From assembly GCA_963932465.1 (NCBI GenBank), contig OZ010789.1, positions 596,103,068 through 596,167,067 on the forward strand: a stretch of DNA of 64,000 bases, read 5' to 3'. This document shows positions 24,034 to 36,345 of this stretch, one piece after another. A program made the position numbers and the translations under genes. A model generated the notes under the pieces. The model was not told where the DNA came from. It searched no databases and was given only the letters and a program-made list of their open reading frames with translations. The stretch's first letter is position 1; each line of letters begins with the position of its first letter. This DNA is from Maratus speciosus. Taxonomy: Eukaryota > Arthropoda > Arachnida > Araneae > Salticidae.

Positions 24034-27000
24034 TGATTTAGTGGGAATAATATATTGAGATAAACACAAAGCTCATTTTGACCAAGCTTAGGTCGGTCAT
24101 TCCTGCTAGTTTGGATTGAAACAAGCAAAAATAAATTCAGATTATTTTGGGTGTCCTGAACATAAAATAACTTTATCATGTTGAAAAGTTTAAAAAGGCA
24201 TTCAAAAGGTAGTATATTATTTCATAATTAATATTTAAATAAAACAATAAAGTATGTTGATAAAAAAAGTCGATTATAGTATATAAAAGAGTTTTAAAAT
24301 ATTAAATAACTTGTGTTATTTGAGATATTTACATATAGCTACTTGATAGGCGTCCTCAATTTAAATTTTCTTCGTCTGTACTCAAACATTATCGGATGTG
24401 TGCTTCCTTTTTAACATACGTCTACTATAAAAATAGGAACTCATTCTTTTAGAAGTTTTTACACCAATTAGACTAATCATCAATATGTTTTATACATTAG
24501 AAAGAGTAAGTCGACTTCTCTTCTCTGACCGTATTATGTTTATCTCCGAACTCGTTTCCATTCCCGCTGAACTTGCAGCAATTGTTCTGACAAAATTTTT
24601 AGCCTTTTGACTACTTTCAAACACTCCATAGTTTTAGAAAAATATTCAAAATATGGTAAAAACACTTGATAATAATTTATATTAATTATAACTGTAATTA
24701 GATATAAATAATAGTTCTTCAGCTTCTTTCCATGGAAGTTCTGCTTCGCTAATATTCCAGTAGCCTGAAGGAAAAAAAACAACAACTTTAGTTTGTTCCT
24801 ATGTTCAAATCGAATAAAACTTGGTTTTAAATGTTCAGAATTCAGTAGGCTACCATTCTTAAAATGCGTTACGTTTAGAAAAATATGTACCCGAGCTCAC
24901 TAAAAAAATTATGACCTTCTAGAAAGTTTATATTTTTCCAATTTTCTGAAGTAATAAAACCCTCATCAACTTTCTTTTGTATGTACTGTTTTCTTCCGAA
25001 GCATTTCACATGTTTAAAAAAATTAATTTTACCATAAATTTTCGTCCTTTATGTTTCTCATTGCTTCCGAAAAAAAGAGCAATTTCATTTAGAATGTACA
25101 GTCATTAAGGCACTATCAGTTATAAAATATGTAGGTTGTCCCTTCTTATTGCTTGTCAAGAGATAATTCCTGAATAGTTATATTTAGAATAATAATTTCA
25201 CTAATATTTCAAATGTTGTCCTTCATCAACATTGAAACCGGTTTTACTTTTGAGAAAAATTAGAAAATTTAAATTTTTAGGCTGTTCTTTGTGCCCTATA
25301 ACACATTTAGAAAAACAATATTTAGGCTATGGTAAGTGAGACAAATTTTTGCACTACCAAAACTTCTCAAGTTATGATATTTAGAACTTTAGGAATTTTC
25401 CTCGTTTCTTTGTACAAAAAAAGGCCAGACAACATTGGAAATTTATAAAATACAAAGTATCATGACTCGAGAAATTTAGACCATGTAAAATGTTTTTTCT
25501 TTTGTTAGAGGGAGGAAAATATTTTCCTAATGTAACTTATAGAATGCAGATATTTTATGAATATTTATAGTTTGTTACACTTGCGAAAATAACTTCTTCG
25601 GTTTAAATTACTTCTAAGATATGAAGAACAATATTAATAAAAAATTCAATTCGAAGAATCCCACTAAATCTAACGATTAAATTATTAGCTATTGATCAGC
25701 GATAACAAGGTGCATTCTGTGCCAAAGCAAAGTAACTTTAATTCGAATATAAGTAGTTATTGCAATGTGGAGTAAGCACGGTATACACGGTATCAAAATT
25801 CTCCAAATCTTCAAAATTTCATTTTCTTTAAAGTTAAATTTGCTTCTTACACGTTGATGTAAGAAGCAAATCTTCATCATGATGTTTTCTTCTGATGAAG
25901 AAAAAATATATTCTCTTTGCAAGTGAAACATTATCTTATTAAATAAAATAAATCAGAACATGTCACAGTATGTTTAGAAAACGCTGTTATGCAGATAAAC
26001 ATATAAAGAAAGTAAATTACTGTAAATACGATTTTTGCATTTGGAGTATCATTTCAACAACCGGTTCTACCGAACCGTGCGAACCGGCTGAATTCCACCA
26101 ATGGGCACATACTTTAATAATTATTTCAAAAGGCTACATCTTTAATATTTCGAATACATGTCTATTTACGTGTTTTCAATGATTGAAATACATTTCAATA
26201 AAACAATAATTTCAGACGCTTCAAACCTAAATAATATAAAAGAATACTGCTTAATATCTCCCTTTGAAAATAACTTTTGCAGAAAATGTATTTCCTAATC
26301 AGAGATATAAGCAAAATTTTTTTCTTGTATCATCTGTAAAAAGTTAAAGTGTATGAAAAGTGAGTTTATCTCAGTCTAATAGCTAAAAATGCTAATAGAA
26401 ACTAAGAAAGAAACCTCTTGAAAAGCTACTTCTTCAGCTTAATGAATTGTAATTTTTATAAGCATGATATAGTGTATATAATATATCTGCATAATTCAGT
26501 TACATAAAAAAAAAAAAAGTACGGGATCAATATTTGCAACAGAACACAATTTTCGAAAATATGAGTATCTGTTAGTCAAGCGTATAAAATATTCTGTTGT
26601 AAAGTTTTACTGTAGATGGTAAAATTACATTTTATGTCAATGGAAAATTTTAAAAATATATGTACATTTATTGATATTTTACAACAATAAATTTAAAATA
26701 CTAATGGAAATGTTTTAATAGAAGCAATCGAGAAGGCATTTTAAAATATGTAATTATTGGGAATACACGGCTTCAAAAGATCGAGTTATTTATGCGTAAA
26801 TCATAAAGCCAACTTTCTTATAATGAAAAACAACTAAGTGAATATGATATTGGATGATTTCAATTAAGTACCATTCCATATATCAAACTTCTATTAGGTA
26901 TCATTATCTCCTTTTGTATATGGCAGTTACTCCGAACCATTTTTTAGGCGTGACACATCTTTTAAAAGGACAATTCCTCCCTCCTCCGGTGATATATAAT

Positions 27001-27179
27001 TATTATTTAATAAGCAAATACTGGTTCATCTAGACAAATCTGAAAGGCTATGAAATACATCTTTCAAGATTATATATAGCAGGATACACATGAAAGCAAA
27101 AAGGGAAAGGACATCTGAAGTATATTGGGGAAGAAACAGCCAACCTTATGTTTAAAAAATGAAAGTATTATAAAATGAT

Positions 27180-27182
<3 letters not shown>
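24034..27182. other. AT-rich intergenic DNA
   Basis: No confident gene. Minus-strand frames at 24540-24785 (81 codons) and 25689-25931 (80 codons) show no recognised domain. A short GC-richer patch at 26058-26105, with AACCGGTTCTACCGAACCG, may be a transposon end but stands alone. Confidence 0.6.
25838..25871. other. Perfect 14-bp hairpin with 6-nt loop
   Basis: ATTTGCTTCTTACA pairs exactly with TGTAAGAAGCAAAT around the loop CGTTGA. It stands alone; no flanking element was recognised. Confidence 0.8.

Positions 27183-27248
<66 letters not shown>
27183..27248. repeat. Microsatellite (AC)n(AT)n
   Basis: About 16 AC units run directly into about 16 AT units. Confidence 0.95.
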
Positions 27249-27250
<2 letters not shown>

Positions 27251-30200
27251 AAAACTTTTCATGAAACGGAAAAGCACAAGAAAAGAATTTTTCCAAGCAA
27301 TTCAATTTTAAGAGCCACTATACGATGGCGTACCTCAATAATAGTAGGAGAATTTTACATAAACATTAAGCTGTCTATATGATTGATACAATGAACAATA
27401 AGCATTTTGTTTTGTTATTTTCCAATCTCACGCCTTGCGAACATGCAAATTCGTTGCTAGATTTGCTTAAATAATCATTTTTCGTTAAATAAAATTTATC
27501 TAATAAAACTTTTAGAAAAAGCCCTCAAATAAAAGGTACTTTGTATTAAATAAACTTCTACTATGAAGCATGATTATTAAGATGTGCATTATAAATAACA
27601 GGATCCTCATGATTCATCCGCAAGATTATAAGCAACCATTTATTTTTCCCTATCAAAACGATTCATAATCATTCTCTTCCCCCACCCCCTCAATAATCAT
27701 ATCTCAGTTGTCCCCTTTAAAAATCCGATTTTCTTACTATGGTGCTTAGTTTCCACGTTTGGAACAAGTGGTATATAGTATACCACTCCTCCTCACCACC
27801 ACCAATAAGAACCCCCCAAAAACTACTCTACTGAAATTTAGAAAAACAAAATTACAAAGAAAACTAAAAAACGTATTATTTGTTCTATACTACAATATAT
27901 GTTTAGATAGTCCTCCTTATAAGTCTAGAAACGCACGAGAAATCATAAATATGGACGGCGTACTGATAAAGACCCTCAGTGAAAAACATACTTTTGAATT
28001 CCAAAATAATTACTTGATTAATATCGCAACTTTAGTTATACTCTTCTCAAAGACTCTTCAATGTTCAATCACTGTTTAAAGTTGAAATTAGCAATTTATT
28101 CTGCTCTCTTTTAAAATTTTTATTTGTAAGTTACTGCTGGCATACAGGATACGCCACCCTTCAGTTTGTGTAACATATTTCATTGATTTTAAAAATTAAT
28201 TGCGTTTTTAATAAATGGGACGTCTATTACTCAAAGAGTAAGCCGCCTGTATCATATTTATGAATTATCATCCCTGTTTTATTAATTTTCATTGACCCTT
28301 TTCAGAAGTAAAGCACTTCCATTGTTAAATATTGAAATGAATAATTGGTACCGAAGTTTGCGCACAAATGTATTTACTAATAAGAAAAAAAAAATATTTC
28401 TCACATACATATAAACGGAAAATTTATACCAAAATTCTGGTACCACAGTTGCATTTGGGAATTAACAGTATTTTGTTTCCTAACCTGATTACCTGACCTT
28501 GAGGGCCAGAGTTAAATTGAAGGGGTTAAATAAATCTGTTTCTTGTAATTTCATGTTTATTACTTTTGTAGTACTAGTGGACATTACATTAAACAGGGAT
28601 ATCCTTAAAAGTTGTTATTTATGTCATAAAATTATTTGCTATATACAGTATGCTGCCCGTGTTTTCAATTTAATACAAGCAGTACGTGTCTTGCAAGATT
28701 AAGTAAAATAAATATATTTTTTACGAAGACTGCATTTCGAATGTAAATGATGATTCTTAAATTGCAGCATTGTTCGGTTAATTTTTGAATCGAAAAGAGC
28801 ACACTGGTCACCACACTTCTCATGGAAAATTATTTTCACTCTTCGAAGAAATTATTGAGAAAAAAAAAACTTTAATAATCTAACAACACCATAATGAAGC
28901 TGATACCTGGACACTTCAAGGTGACGTAGTATACGCGTGTGCCTTTCTTAACATTATTCTTAACTCCAATAGTCAATTTAGCTATTAAAATAGCCTGTGT
29001 TCCACATAGCAATTCTAAAAGGTGCCTTGCACCAGTCTTTACTGGGGCATAGATTGTTTAAATTGGGAGACATTTTTAAAGATTATTTATTGTCCAAATA
29101 CATTGTAATGCAACCATTTGGAAATTTTCATAAAATTAAACAATAAAGATTAAAAAAATGAAAAATTTTAAATATTAATTAGATACAAGCAAAATTAAAA
29201 TAGTCATCACATTATAAACAATTATCTGGATATGATAAAAAGAAATAGTTTTGGTTAATATTAATTTTTAGCTCATTATTCCATTATACTGCATTGTAAA
29301 ATATAGTTAATTTAATTAATATTTTTAATATAAAAAGTAAATTTTTATTATGAATCATTTTGATATGTACTTAAAGACTGGTAATAATTATGTTCTTCAT
29401 AATTACATATTAATACTAATTCATACTCAATAACCTAAGAACTTTGACTAATCAATTATGATATAATCAGTGAAATTATAATTTATGAAATATATCGTAT
29501 TTTATTCTTGCGTAAATTGCTGCTATAGATGTATATGAGTTCAATAAAATATATGATTAAGTACATTTCTCTTATTTGCAATGGAGAAGATCTAAAATTA
29601 TAATTGAAATTGTATGCACAATTCAATAATTCAAAATTATTTGCTTGAGGCAAATTATAATCTACTAGCTATTATTAATCTGCTGCTTCGCAATGCTGTT
29701 TTCGCAACCTTTAAATAATCTTAATGGCAGAAATAATTTCTAATACTGCCGCGTTACGAAATTTAACGTAAAATAATGCAATAACACTTAGAATGGAATA
29801 GAATAGAATAGATGATATACATAATTAATCAGGACCAAACTAGAGAAACTAGTTAATTTTGTAAATATTAATTATGTAAATGTCAAATTGCGGAACATCA
29901 TACCAATAAATAAAATTATATGCCAAGGATGTAATTAGTATGTTTTCACGTTTTTACTATAAAAGACTAATTCAATCTGAAAATGTGATACTCTCTTTCG
30001 AACTTTTAAATATCTCATTCAAAAACATTTTTAACACTCGAAAGGGCGCTCCTAATCGGACAGATACAATACATGTTTAACAGTTGTATTGTTCAACTAC
30101 TTGGGGGAAGTGAGTGTTCTACCCTTATATTTTCTTGGCTTCTAGAGTTTCTCGTGACAGTAGCGAAGTGATTCTGACTGCGTGAATATTTCGATAAAAC

Positions 30201-30381
30201 GGAATGCTTTATCCATCAGATACTTATCGACCTGAACTATAAGTATTGTTGTTTTTCTCAATGTTAATTTTTATCGCGTATAATAAGTTATTCTGATTTA
30301 TTCTTTTAATACAATATTTTGTATAAGTTATTTATAAAATAGAGGAACTTGATGTTTTATATCATTAAAAATGAACTCAAG
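27249..30381. other. AT-rich intergenic DNA
   Basis: No recognised gene. The 106-codon frame at 27759-28079 and the 67-codon frame at 28499-28702 lack domain signatures and are treated as chance. Confidence 0.6.
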
Positions 30382-30755
30382 GGGCGAAAAATAATTTGAA
30401 CTTCGTCAAATCCTGTTAAATTTATTAAAAATATTCTTAATCTTGTCTACAACTTTTATATTGAGAAGGATTTGATAGGACTAATTGTTACAGCAAAAAA
30501 ATAAAAAATAAATAAATAAATAAATAAATAAAAAATATATAAATAAAAATATAAATATAAATAAAATATAAAATAAAAAATAAATAAAAAGGCGAGGATG
30601 AAGAAGAAAAATTTCATAACTTCGTCAATTCACAACACCGCTTAAATTCACTATTACTACAACTTTAATGTTGACGAGTTTTTGATAAGACTAACGCTTA
30701 CAGCAAAAAATAAATATTTAAATATATAAATAAAAAATACGGGATGAAGAAAAAA
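30382..30755 (+). repeat. Two diverged tandem units with A-rich (AAAT)n tails
   Basis: Both units contain ACTTCGTCAA, CTACAACTTT, TTGATAAGACTAA-type and TTACAGCAAAAAA blocks, followed by long AAAT/ATAA-rich tails (30496-30590 and 30705-30750). An A-rich tail after each unit is what a tandem or repeated SINE-like 3' end would look like, but no tRNA-like head is seen. Confidence 0.55.
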
Positions 30756-32814
30756 TATCGTATTAACGTGATTCTCATATAACCAGCTCTAACATAAAAA
30801 TGAAATATAACACTTGTCAAAAGCGGTCAGATAAAATAGTTAAACTGGGATTATCTCTAATCATGTTTTAGTTTTTGTTGGTGGAATTAATACTTCGATA
30901 TCTACGTGTGCCTGTAGGACAAGCTTTCATTATCAATTGCAAAACGATAAGATACATCCTCTAAATAATATACATGTACCATTTTGCTATCGACTTTCAG
31001 ACATTTCGGCGACACTAGTACAGCTCGAAATAAAACGTAGTAGAGCAATCAAGGCTAACCATCCGTTATTATGAAAATATCGGATTGCAGTCAGGGTGGC
31101 GAGTAAGACAGGCTTAATAAACATTGAGAAATTTCCCATCACATAATGGATAGAGTCATCGTAACTTTAAACTGGTTTATTTGACAAAAAACATATCAAA
31201 CATTCCCAGTAGCTGTTTCATCAATTCTCAATAATCGATCATTCACTTCATAAAACTTTAGATATTACAAGATTAGGATCTATACATTAGAACGTTCACT
31301 CCAAGCGACGCAGCTTAATTAAACAACTGGTAAAACGTAAATTATTTCGCTCCTCTCCGATGTAACGATATATGTACCACAAGCAACAGAACGCGGACGG
31401 ATACAGAAAAATGGAAAACCAATGCCAGCAGAGAGATGGGGAGGATTGGGACAAAACACAAACTACGTTTCGATAGGAAGGGATGCCGTCGATAATGAAC
31501 GCTTTATACGGCGTCAGAATTAAAGCGCTATTAAATGCTGGCGGGCGCATGGAATTGTGGGTATAGAACACCAAAGAACAAATGATATTAAAAAACATTC
31601 GAAAGAAAAAGAATTTAGTTTTAGAAGAAAATGAAAAAGTAATTTAATTGGTTTTATAATATTAGACGAATGGATTAAGGTTTTTAGAATAATAAACGAA
31701 TACGCAAATTTAAATGCATGAAATAAAAGACAAAATATATTAAGATATTATTAAAGATAGGTAAAAAAGGAAAAATATTAAGAATTTGGAATAGTTTTAC
31801 TAAGAAAAACGGGCGAAATTTTTTATTATTACATACATATAAATAAATATTAATCATGCAAAAAGTATGTTACGAATTTCATAAGAATACTAGGAATAGT
31901 ATCCACAGTATATCGAATTCATTAGATCTTTTCAATTTTTGAAAATTTAAAACTGTTTATATCCAAAGAAATCCTCACTATTTGTTTTCAACTCAAACAT
32001 GATAAATTACATTTCACAATAGAAAAGTTAAATGAAGATGTCGAAAATGATAAATGTCTCCCTGAAAGTCGAAACTGATTGATCACATGGTAATAAATAT
32101 AATTAAACTTCTACTTTAAAAACTTAACAAAATTTAAAAAATAAAATTTGTGTTTATACAAAACAAAAATAAACGAATATTTTTAGTAATGATTTGGAAC
32201 AAATTGCTTAGATGATTGCAAGTTAAATATAAATTACGGCATTACATATTTCTTGATTTATATTAAAATATTTACAGATTTTTCCTTTTTTTGTTAGCAT
32301 TCTCATGTAGAAAAAAGATAACTGCATGCTTTTCATTTCAAATTTAACAATAAAAGTAGTTTTAGGCGAATTTCTGAGAATTTTTTTAAGACACAACATA
32401 TGTAAAACTATTTGGTTTTTAAAACCAATGTCTCATTATGTTTTATTTTTTTAACTACCTGTCCATACACTTGGCTGTATCAAATAATACAAATCGAATT
32501 AATGTTTTTTTTTTCAATTCCTACTATTAGTTCACACTCTCCCTATATTTATTTACATATATATTTATTTATTTATATATTTATATATCTTGTTCAAATT
32601 TTCAATCGTTAATAAAATACTCATTATTCATCCTATCAAGTTGAAATATTTTTTTAAAACTTCTACTGGATGACAATTGATGTTAATACAGTTTTTTCAA
32701 ATATTAATTAATTAATTAAATTTTAATTAATTAATTTTAGTTTTGCATGGGAAACAAAATGCCGACCATTAGTTATTGAAGATCAATGAAAGTATTTTCA
32801 ATAAGGGGTTATCA
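30756..32814. other. AT-rich intergenic DNA with a GC-richer island
   Basis: At 31290-31560 the base composition rises (for example GCGGACGGATAC, GCGGGCGCATGG). A minus-strand frame of 100 codons spans 31296-31598 and a plus-strand frame of 34 codons lies within. Neither shows a known domain. It could be an exon, a decayed gene or an element fragment. Confidence 0.4.
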
Positions 32815-33112
32815 TAGGGGGGACCCTGTTCTGTGGGCAAATACCGCCAAGTTTGTCACCAACTTGGTGATATATCGCCAAATTTGGTGGCCAAAAGAGT
32901 CGCCAAATGTGACGCCAACTTGGCGATACCTCTAATATTTCGCCAAATTCCCATAGAGTTCCATTGTAAACCTACTTGCTTATAGAAAATCAACAAATTG
33001 AGATATTTTAATACAGCAAAAACTAATATTAGCTTAAGGGATTATATTAAATTTTTCTTTGATGACCTAAGTAGGAATTGACTTTAAAAACAAAATTTTT
33101 ATATTACTTGTT
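32815..33112 (+). repeat. TGGCGA/TCGCCA-rich dispersed repeat, copy 2
   Basis: It begins GGGGACCCTGTTCTGTGGGC and contains the palindrome-like AACTTGGTGATATATCGCC and further TGGCG/CGCCA pentamers. It continues with TCCATTGTAAACCTACTTGC and CAACAAATTGAGATATTTTA, and ends in ATATTACTTGTT. It is about 95% identical to copy 3 over the shared 271 bp. Confidence 0.85.
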
Positions 33113-33980
33113 ATTATTGCTTATGTTCACTATTTAATAAATGATAATATGCATTTTTTCTATCAAAAAGGTTTTTCTCATTAATACTAAAATTTATACG
33201 ATCATTGTGCCTAAATGCGACGACATTCCATAAAACTTTGTTTCATTCACAGGTATATTTGGAATTTTAATATATATTTTATCAAACAGAAAATTGTTGA
33301 AGATATTGCCTTAATTCAAAGATAACTTACTTTGTAGAAACTGAATCATCATCCGTAATATAAACCAATTGTATTTTATCGCATTTTGGCCATTTTTGTG
33401 GCATTTACGATGGTTAGAATCTAAATGAGACTTCCAAAGTCCTAAAGGCGACAATAAAATTTATACATCGGAGTTCATCTTAAAATGTACATTTAAATGT
33501 TATACATTTTTAATGAAACTTGAAATAAATAAAATTTAAATTTAAAGAGCTTATTATTAAATTACTTGTTATACCAATATCCGTATTTTATAATAATTTA
33601 GATAATAAAAAAATTGCTTTGAAATACAGAATCTTGAATGTATTATAATTAAATAATGCAAACTTCAACTTTTATACTTTACACACTTTCAGATTTGACG
33701 ATAAAAAAACAAAAAACAAAACAAAACAAACAAGATATAAGTAATGAATACTCATACAAGTTTTACCAAATCTCACTTTTCAGAAATCTTTTAACTCGTT
33801 TTTTGCTTTTCATCATTTTTTTTTTGTTTTTTGTTTCTGAATGGTATGGGTCTAGAAAAGTTCAAAACTTCTGTTTCTGCTGCACCTTTACTTCCAGATT
33901 TCTTTAAATATCGCGTAATTATACTTTTGTATATATATCATACATATGAATTCCTGAAATATAACATAACAGAAAATTAA
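33113..33980. other. 868-bp AT-rich segment between two direct repeats
   Basis: Non-coding as far as I can see. The 83-codon frame at 33656-33907 is low-complexity and lacks domain features. It could be the interior of a small element bounded by the direct repeats at 32842-33112 and 33981-34252. Confidence 0.5.
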
Positions 33981-34252
33981 TACCGCCAAGTTTGTCGCCA
34001 ACGTGGCGATATAACGCCAAATTTGGCGATCAAAATGAGTTTCCAAAAGTCACGCCAACTTGGCGATATCTCTATTATTTCGCCAAATTCCCATAGACTT
34101 CCATTGTAAGCCTACTTGCTTATAGAAAATCAACAAATTGAGATATTTTAATGCAGCAAAAACTAATATTAGCTTAAGAGATTATATTAAATTTTTCTTT
34201 GATGATTTAAGTAGAAATTGACATTAAAAACAAAATTTTTATATTACTTGTT
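33981..34252 (+). repeat. TGGCGA/TCGCCA-rich dispersed repeat, copy 3
   Basis: A direct copy of 32842-33112 with the same endpoints (TACCGCCAAG to ATATTACTTGTT), 1139 bp downstream. Confidence 0.85.
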
Positions 34253-34512
34253 TAAAGTAATTTTCTTCGCCTTACCTAATGGCAGAATTATCGGCGATTA
34301 AAGATAGCTAAATAAACAGTAAGAAATTAGTGGTGTCCAGAGCATTTTGAGCCCTGATTTCCGCGCGACACCTGGAAACACTCTCGAGTGCAAAGGGTTA
34401 ACAATTAAAAGAATATTTTTAAACAAAGATCTATATTTCAACCTGTACTTGAAATATCTACTTTAAATGTTTTAAGTTAATTAGGGATGATATGACAATA
34501 CGGTTTGATTTT

Positions 34513-34967
34513 ATTATAACCAAATTTTGTAACAATAATTTTGATGAACGCAAGAAATTTAATTTTATTTAATAACTGAATTAAAACTGACATTTAATAA
34601 CACCCATACTAAATAAAATGTACTCTGATTGTGAATATTTTAACATATCTTAAAATAGTAACATTTCTAAATTCTAAACCGTCGTTAAATGAGATAGTGT
34701 GTTTAAAAATCCAATCGAACAGCAGAAACGTGTTAAAAATTCCATCTCAACAAAACTGTTCAAATTAAAAAAAACATTATGATTCATATATGTTAAAAAT
34801 AGTCAAATTTTGTATAAATACCATTTTCAAACATTACAGACAATGTTACATTTAAATTTTTAAATATTGCAATTAGTGTGTTGCTTAGCTTTCGATAAAA
34901 TAATTCTTTCCTGCCTGCTCCAGATCTTTAATTCATTAAAATGAAATGAATTTTCAATCAAGATACT
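34513..34967 (+). repeat. Large inverted repeat A, left arm
   Basis: Reverse complement of 35588-36043 at close to 90% identity. Landmarks are AACCAAATTTTGTAACAATA, GACATTTAATAACACCCAT, CCGTCGTTAAATGAG, AAATAGTCAAATTTTG and CTAATT/AATTAG-flanked GTGTGTTGCTTAGCTTTCG. Confidence 0.9.
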
Positions 34968-35443
34968 AATTATAGAATAAATATACATTCCAATCAGCAT
35001 GCCTAAGGCAAAATAAAAGGAAGCCTCAAGTGTTTCAAAATTTTAGAAATATTCATTTCTGTAAAATTTTCACTTTTATAATTATCATTTATAGTGATTT
35101 TGAAATTGATATATGACACGTAAAATGCATATATGTATATATATATGTCACTGTATTCATAACTTCATAGTTTTTGTTGGTGGTCGGTACTATTTATTTA
35201 ATGGTTATATATATAATTTTTATATTAAAACATAAAATGATTTTTATATTTTATTTTTTAATCATATTTATACTGCATGTGATTATTCCCACACTTTGTA
35301 AAAAATATATATTTATTAATATAATGACTATGGAATTCCGTAAATAACTTATATAGTAAATTGCTATAAAGATAAGTAAAATAACTGTATAGCAATAGAA
35401 ATTCATTAAATAACTGAATAATTATTCAATGAAATCCAATCAT

Positions 35444-35547
35444 TTAGAGCTTATATCCTGTAAAGACGCTATTATTTTTCATAAGTTAGACTTTATAAGT
35501 TGCTGGAAATTTAACCAAATAAATAACTCTAGAAAGAAAATTAAGCA
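35444..35547 (+). repeat. Inverted repeat B, left arm
   Basis: Reverse complement of 36237-36345 at more than 90%. Landmarks are AGAGCTTATATCCTGTAAAG, CGCTATTATTTTTCATAAG and AATAACTCTAGAAAG. It lies between the arms of inverted repeat A, while its partner lies outside. Confidence 0.85.
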
Positions 35548-35587
35548 AAAATAATTAAATAAAATAATTTTCATTAAATAATTGAAA

Positions 35588-36043
35588 TTAATTAAAATGA
35601 ATTTCTTTTTAATGAATTAAACAGCTAGAGCAGGTAGGAAAGAAGTATTTTATCGAAAGCTAAGCAACACACTAATTGCAATATTTAAAAAATTAAATGT
35701 AACATTGTCTGTAATGTTTGAAAATGGGATTTATACAAAATTTGACTATTTTTAACATATATGAATCATATATATTTTTTTTTTAATTTGAACAGTTTTG
35801 TTGAGATGGAATTTTTAACACGTTTCTGCTCTTCGATTGGATTTTTAAACACATTTAGCTCATTTAACGACGGTTTAGAATTTAGAAATGTTACTATTTT
35901 AAGATATTTTAAAATATTCACAATCAGAGTATATTTTATTTATTATGATGGGTGTTATTAAATGTCAGTTTTAATTCAGTTATTAAATAAAATTAAATTC
36001 TTGTGTTCATCAAAATTATTGTTACAAAATTTGGTTATTATTA
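35588..36043 (-). repeat. Large inverted repeat A, right arm
   Basis: Partner of 34513-34967 with a 620-bp spacer. The 66-codon frame at 35761-35961 lies in this arm and is not conserved in the other arm, so it is not a gene. Confidence 0.9.
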
Positions 36044-36236
36044 TGGTGCATTTAATAGAAAAAAATTAAATATAATGCTGAAATTTAATTTATAAAACAA
36101 AACAAATTATCGTGGTATAAATGCAAAACTTCTTAACTGAAATATGTTTACAGAGAAATGGAATCACACTCGAAGGCAGTAATTTTATCCATTCTTAAAA
36201 AGAAAAAAAAAAGGTTTATAATATTTTTAATTCATC

Positions 36237-36345
36237 CCCTTAATTTTCTTTCTAGAGTTATTTATTTGTAATTTTTTCCAGCAACTTATAAAGTCTAACT
36301 TATGAAAAATAATAGCGTCTTTACAGGATATAAGCTCTAAAATAT
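36237..36345 (-). repeat. Inverted repeat B, right arm
   Basis: Partner of 35444-35547. The centre of pair B (about 35894) differs from the centre of pair A (about 35277), so the two are interleaved and not one simple foldback. Confidence 0.85.
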
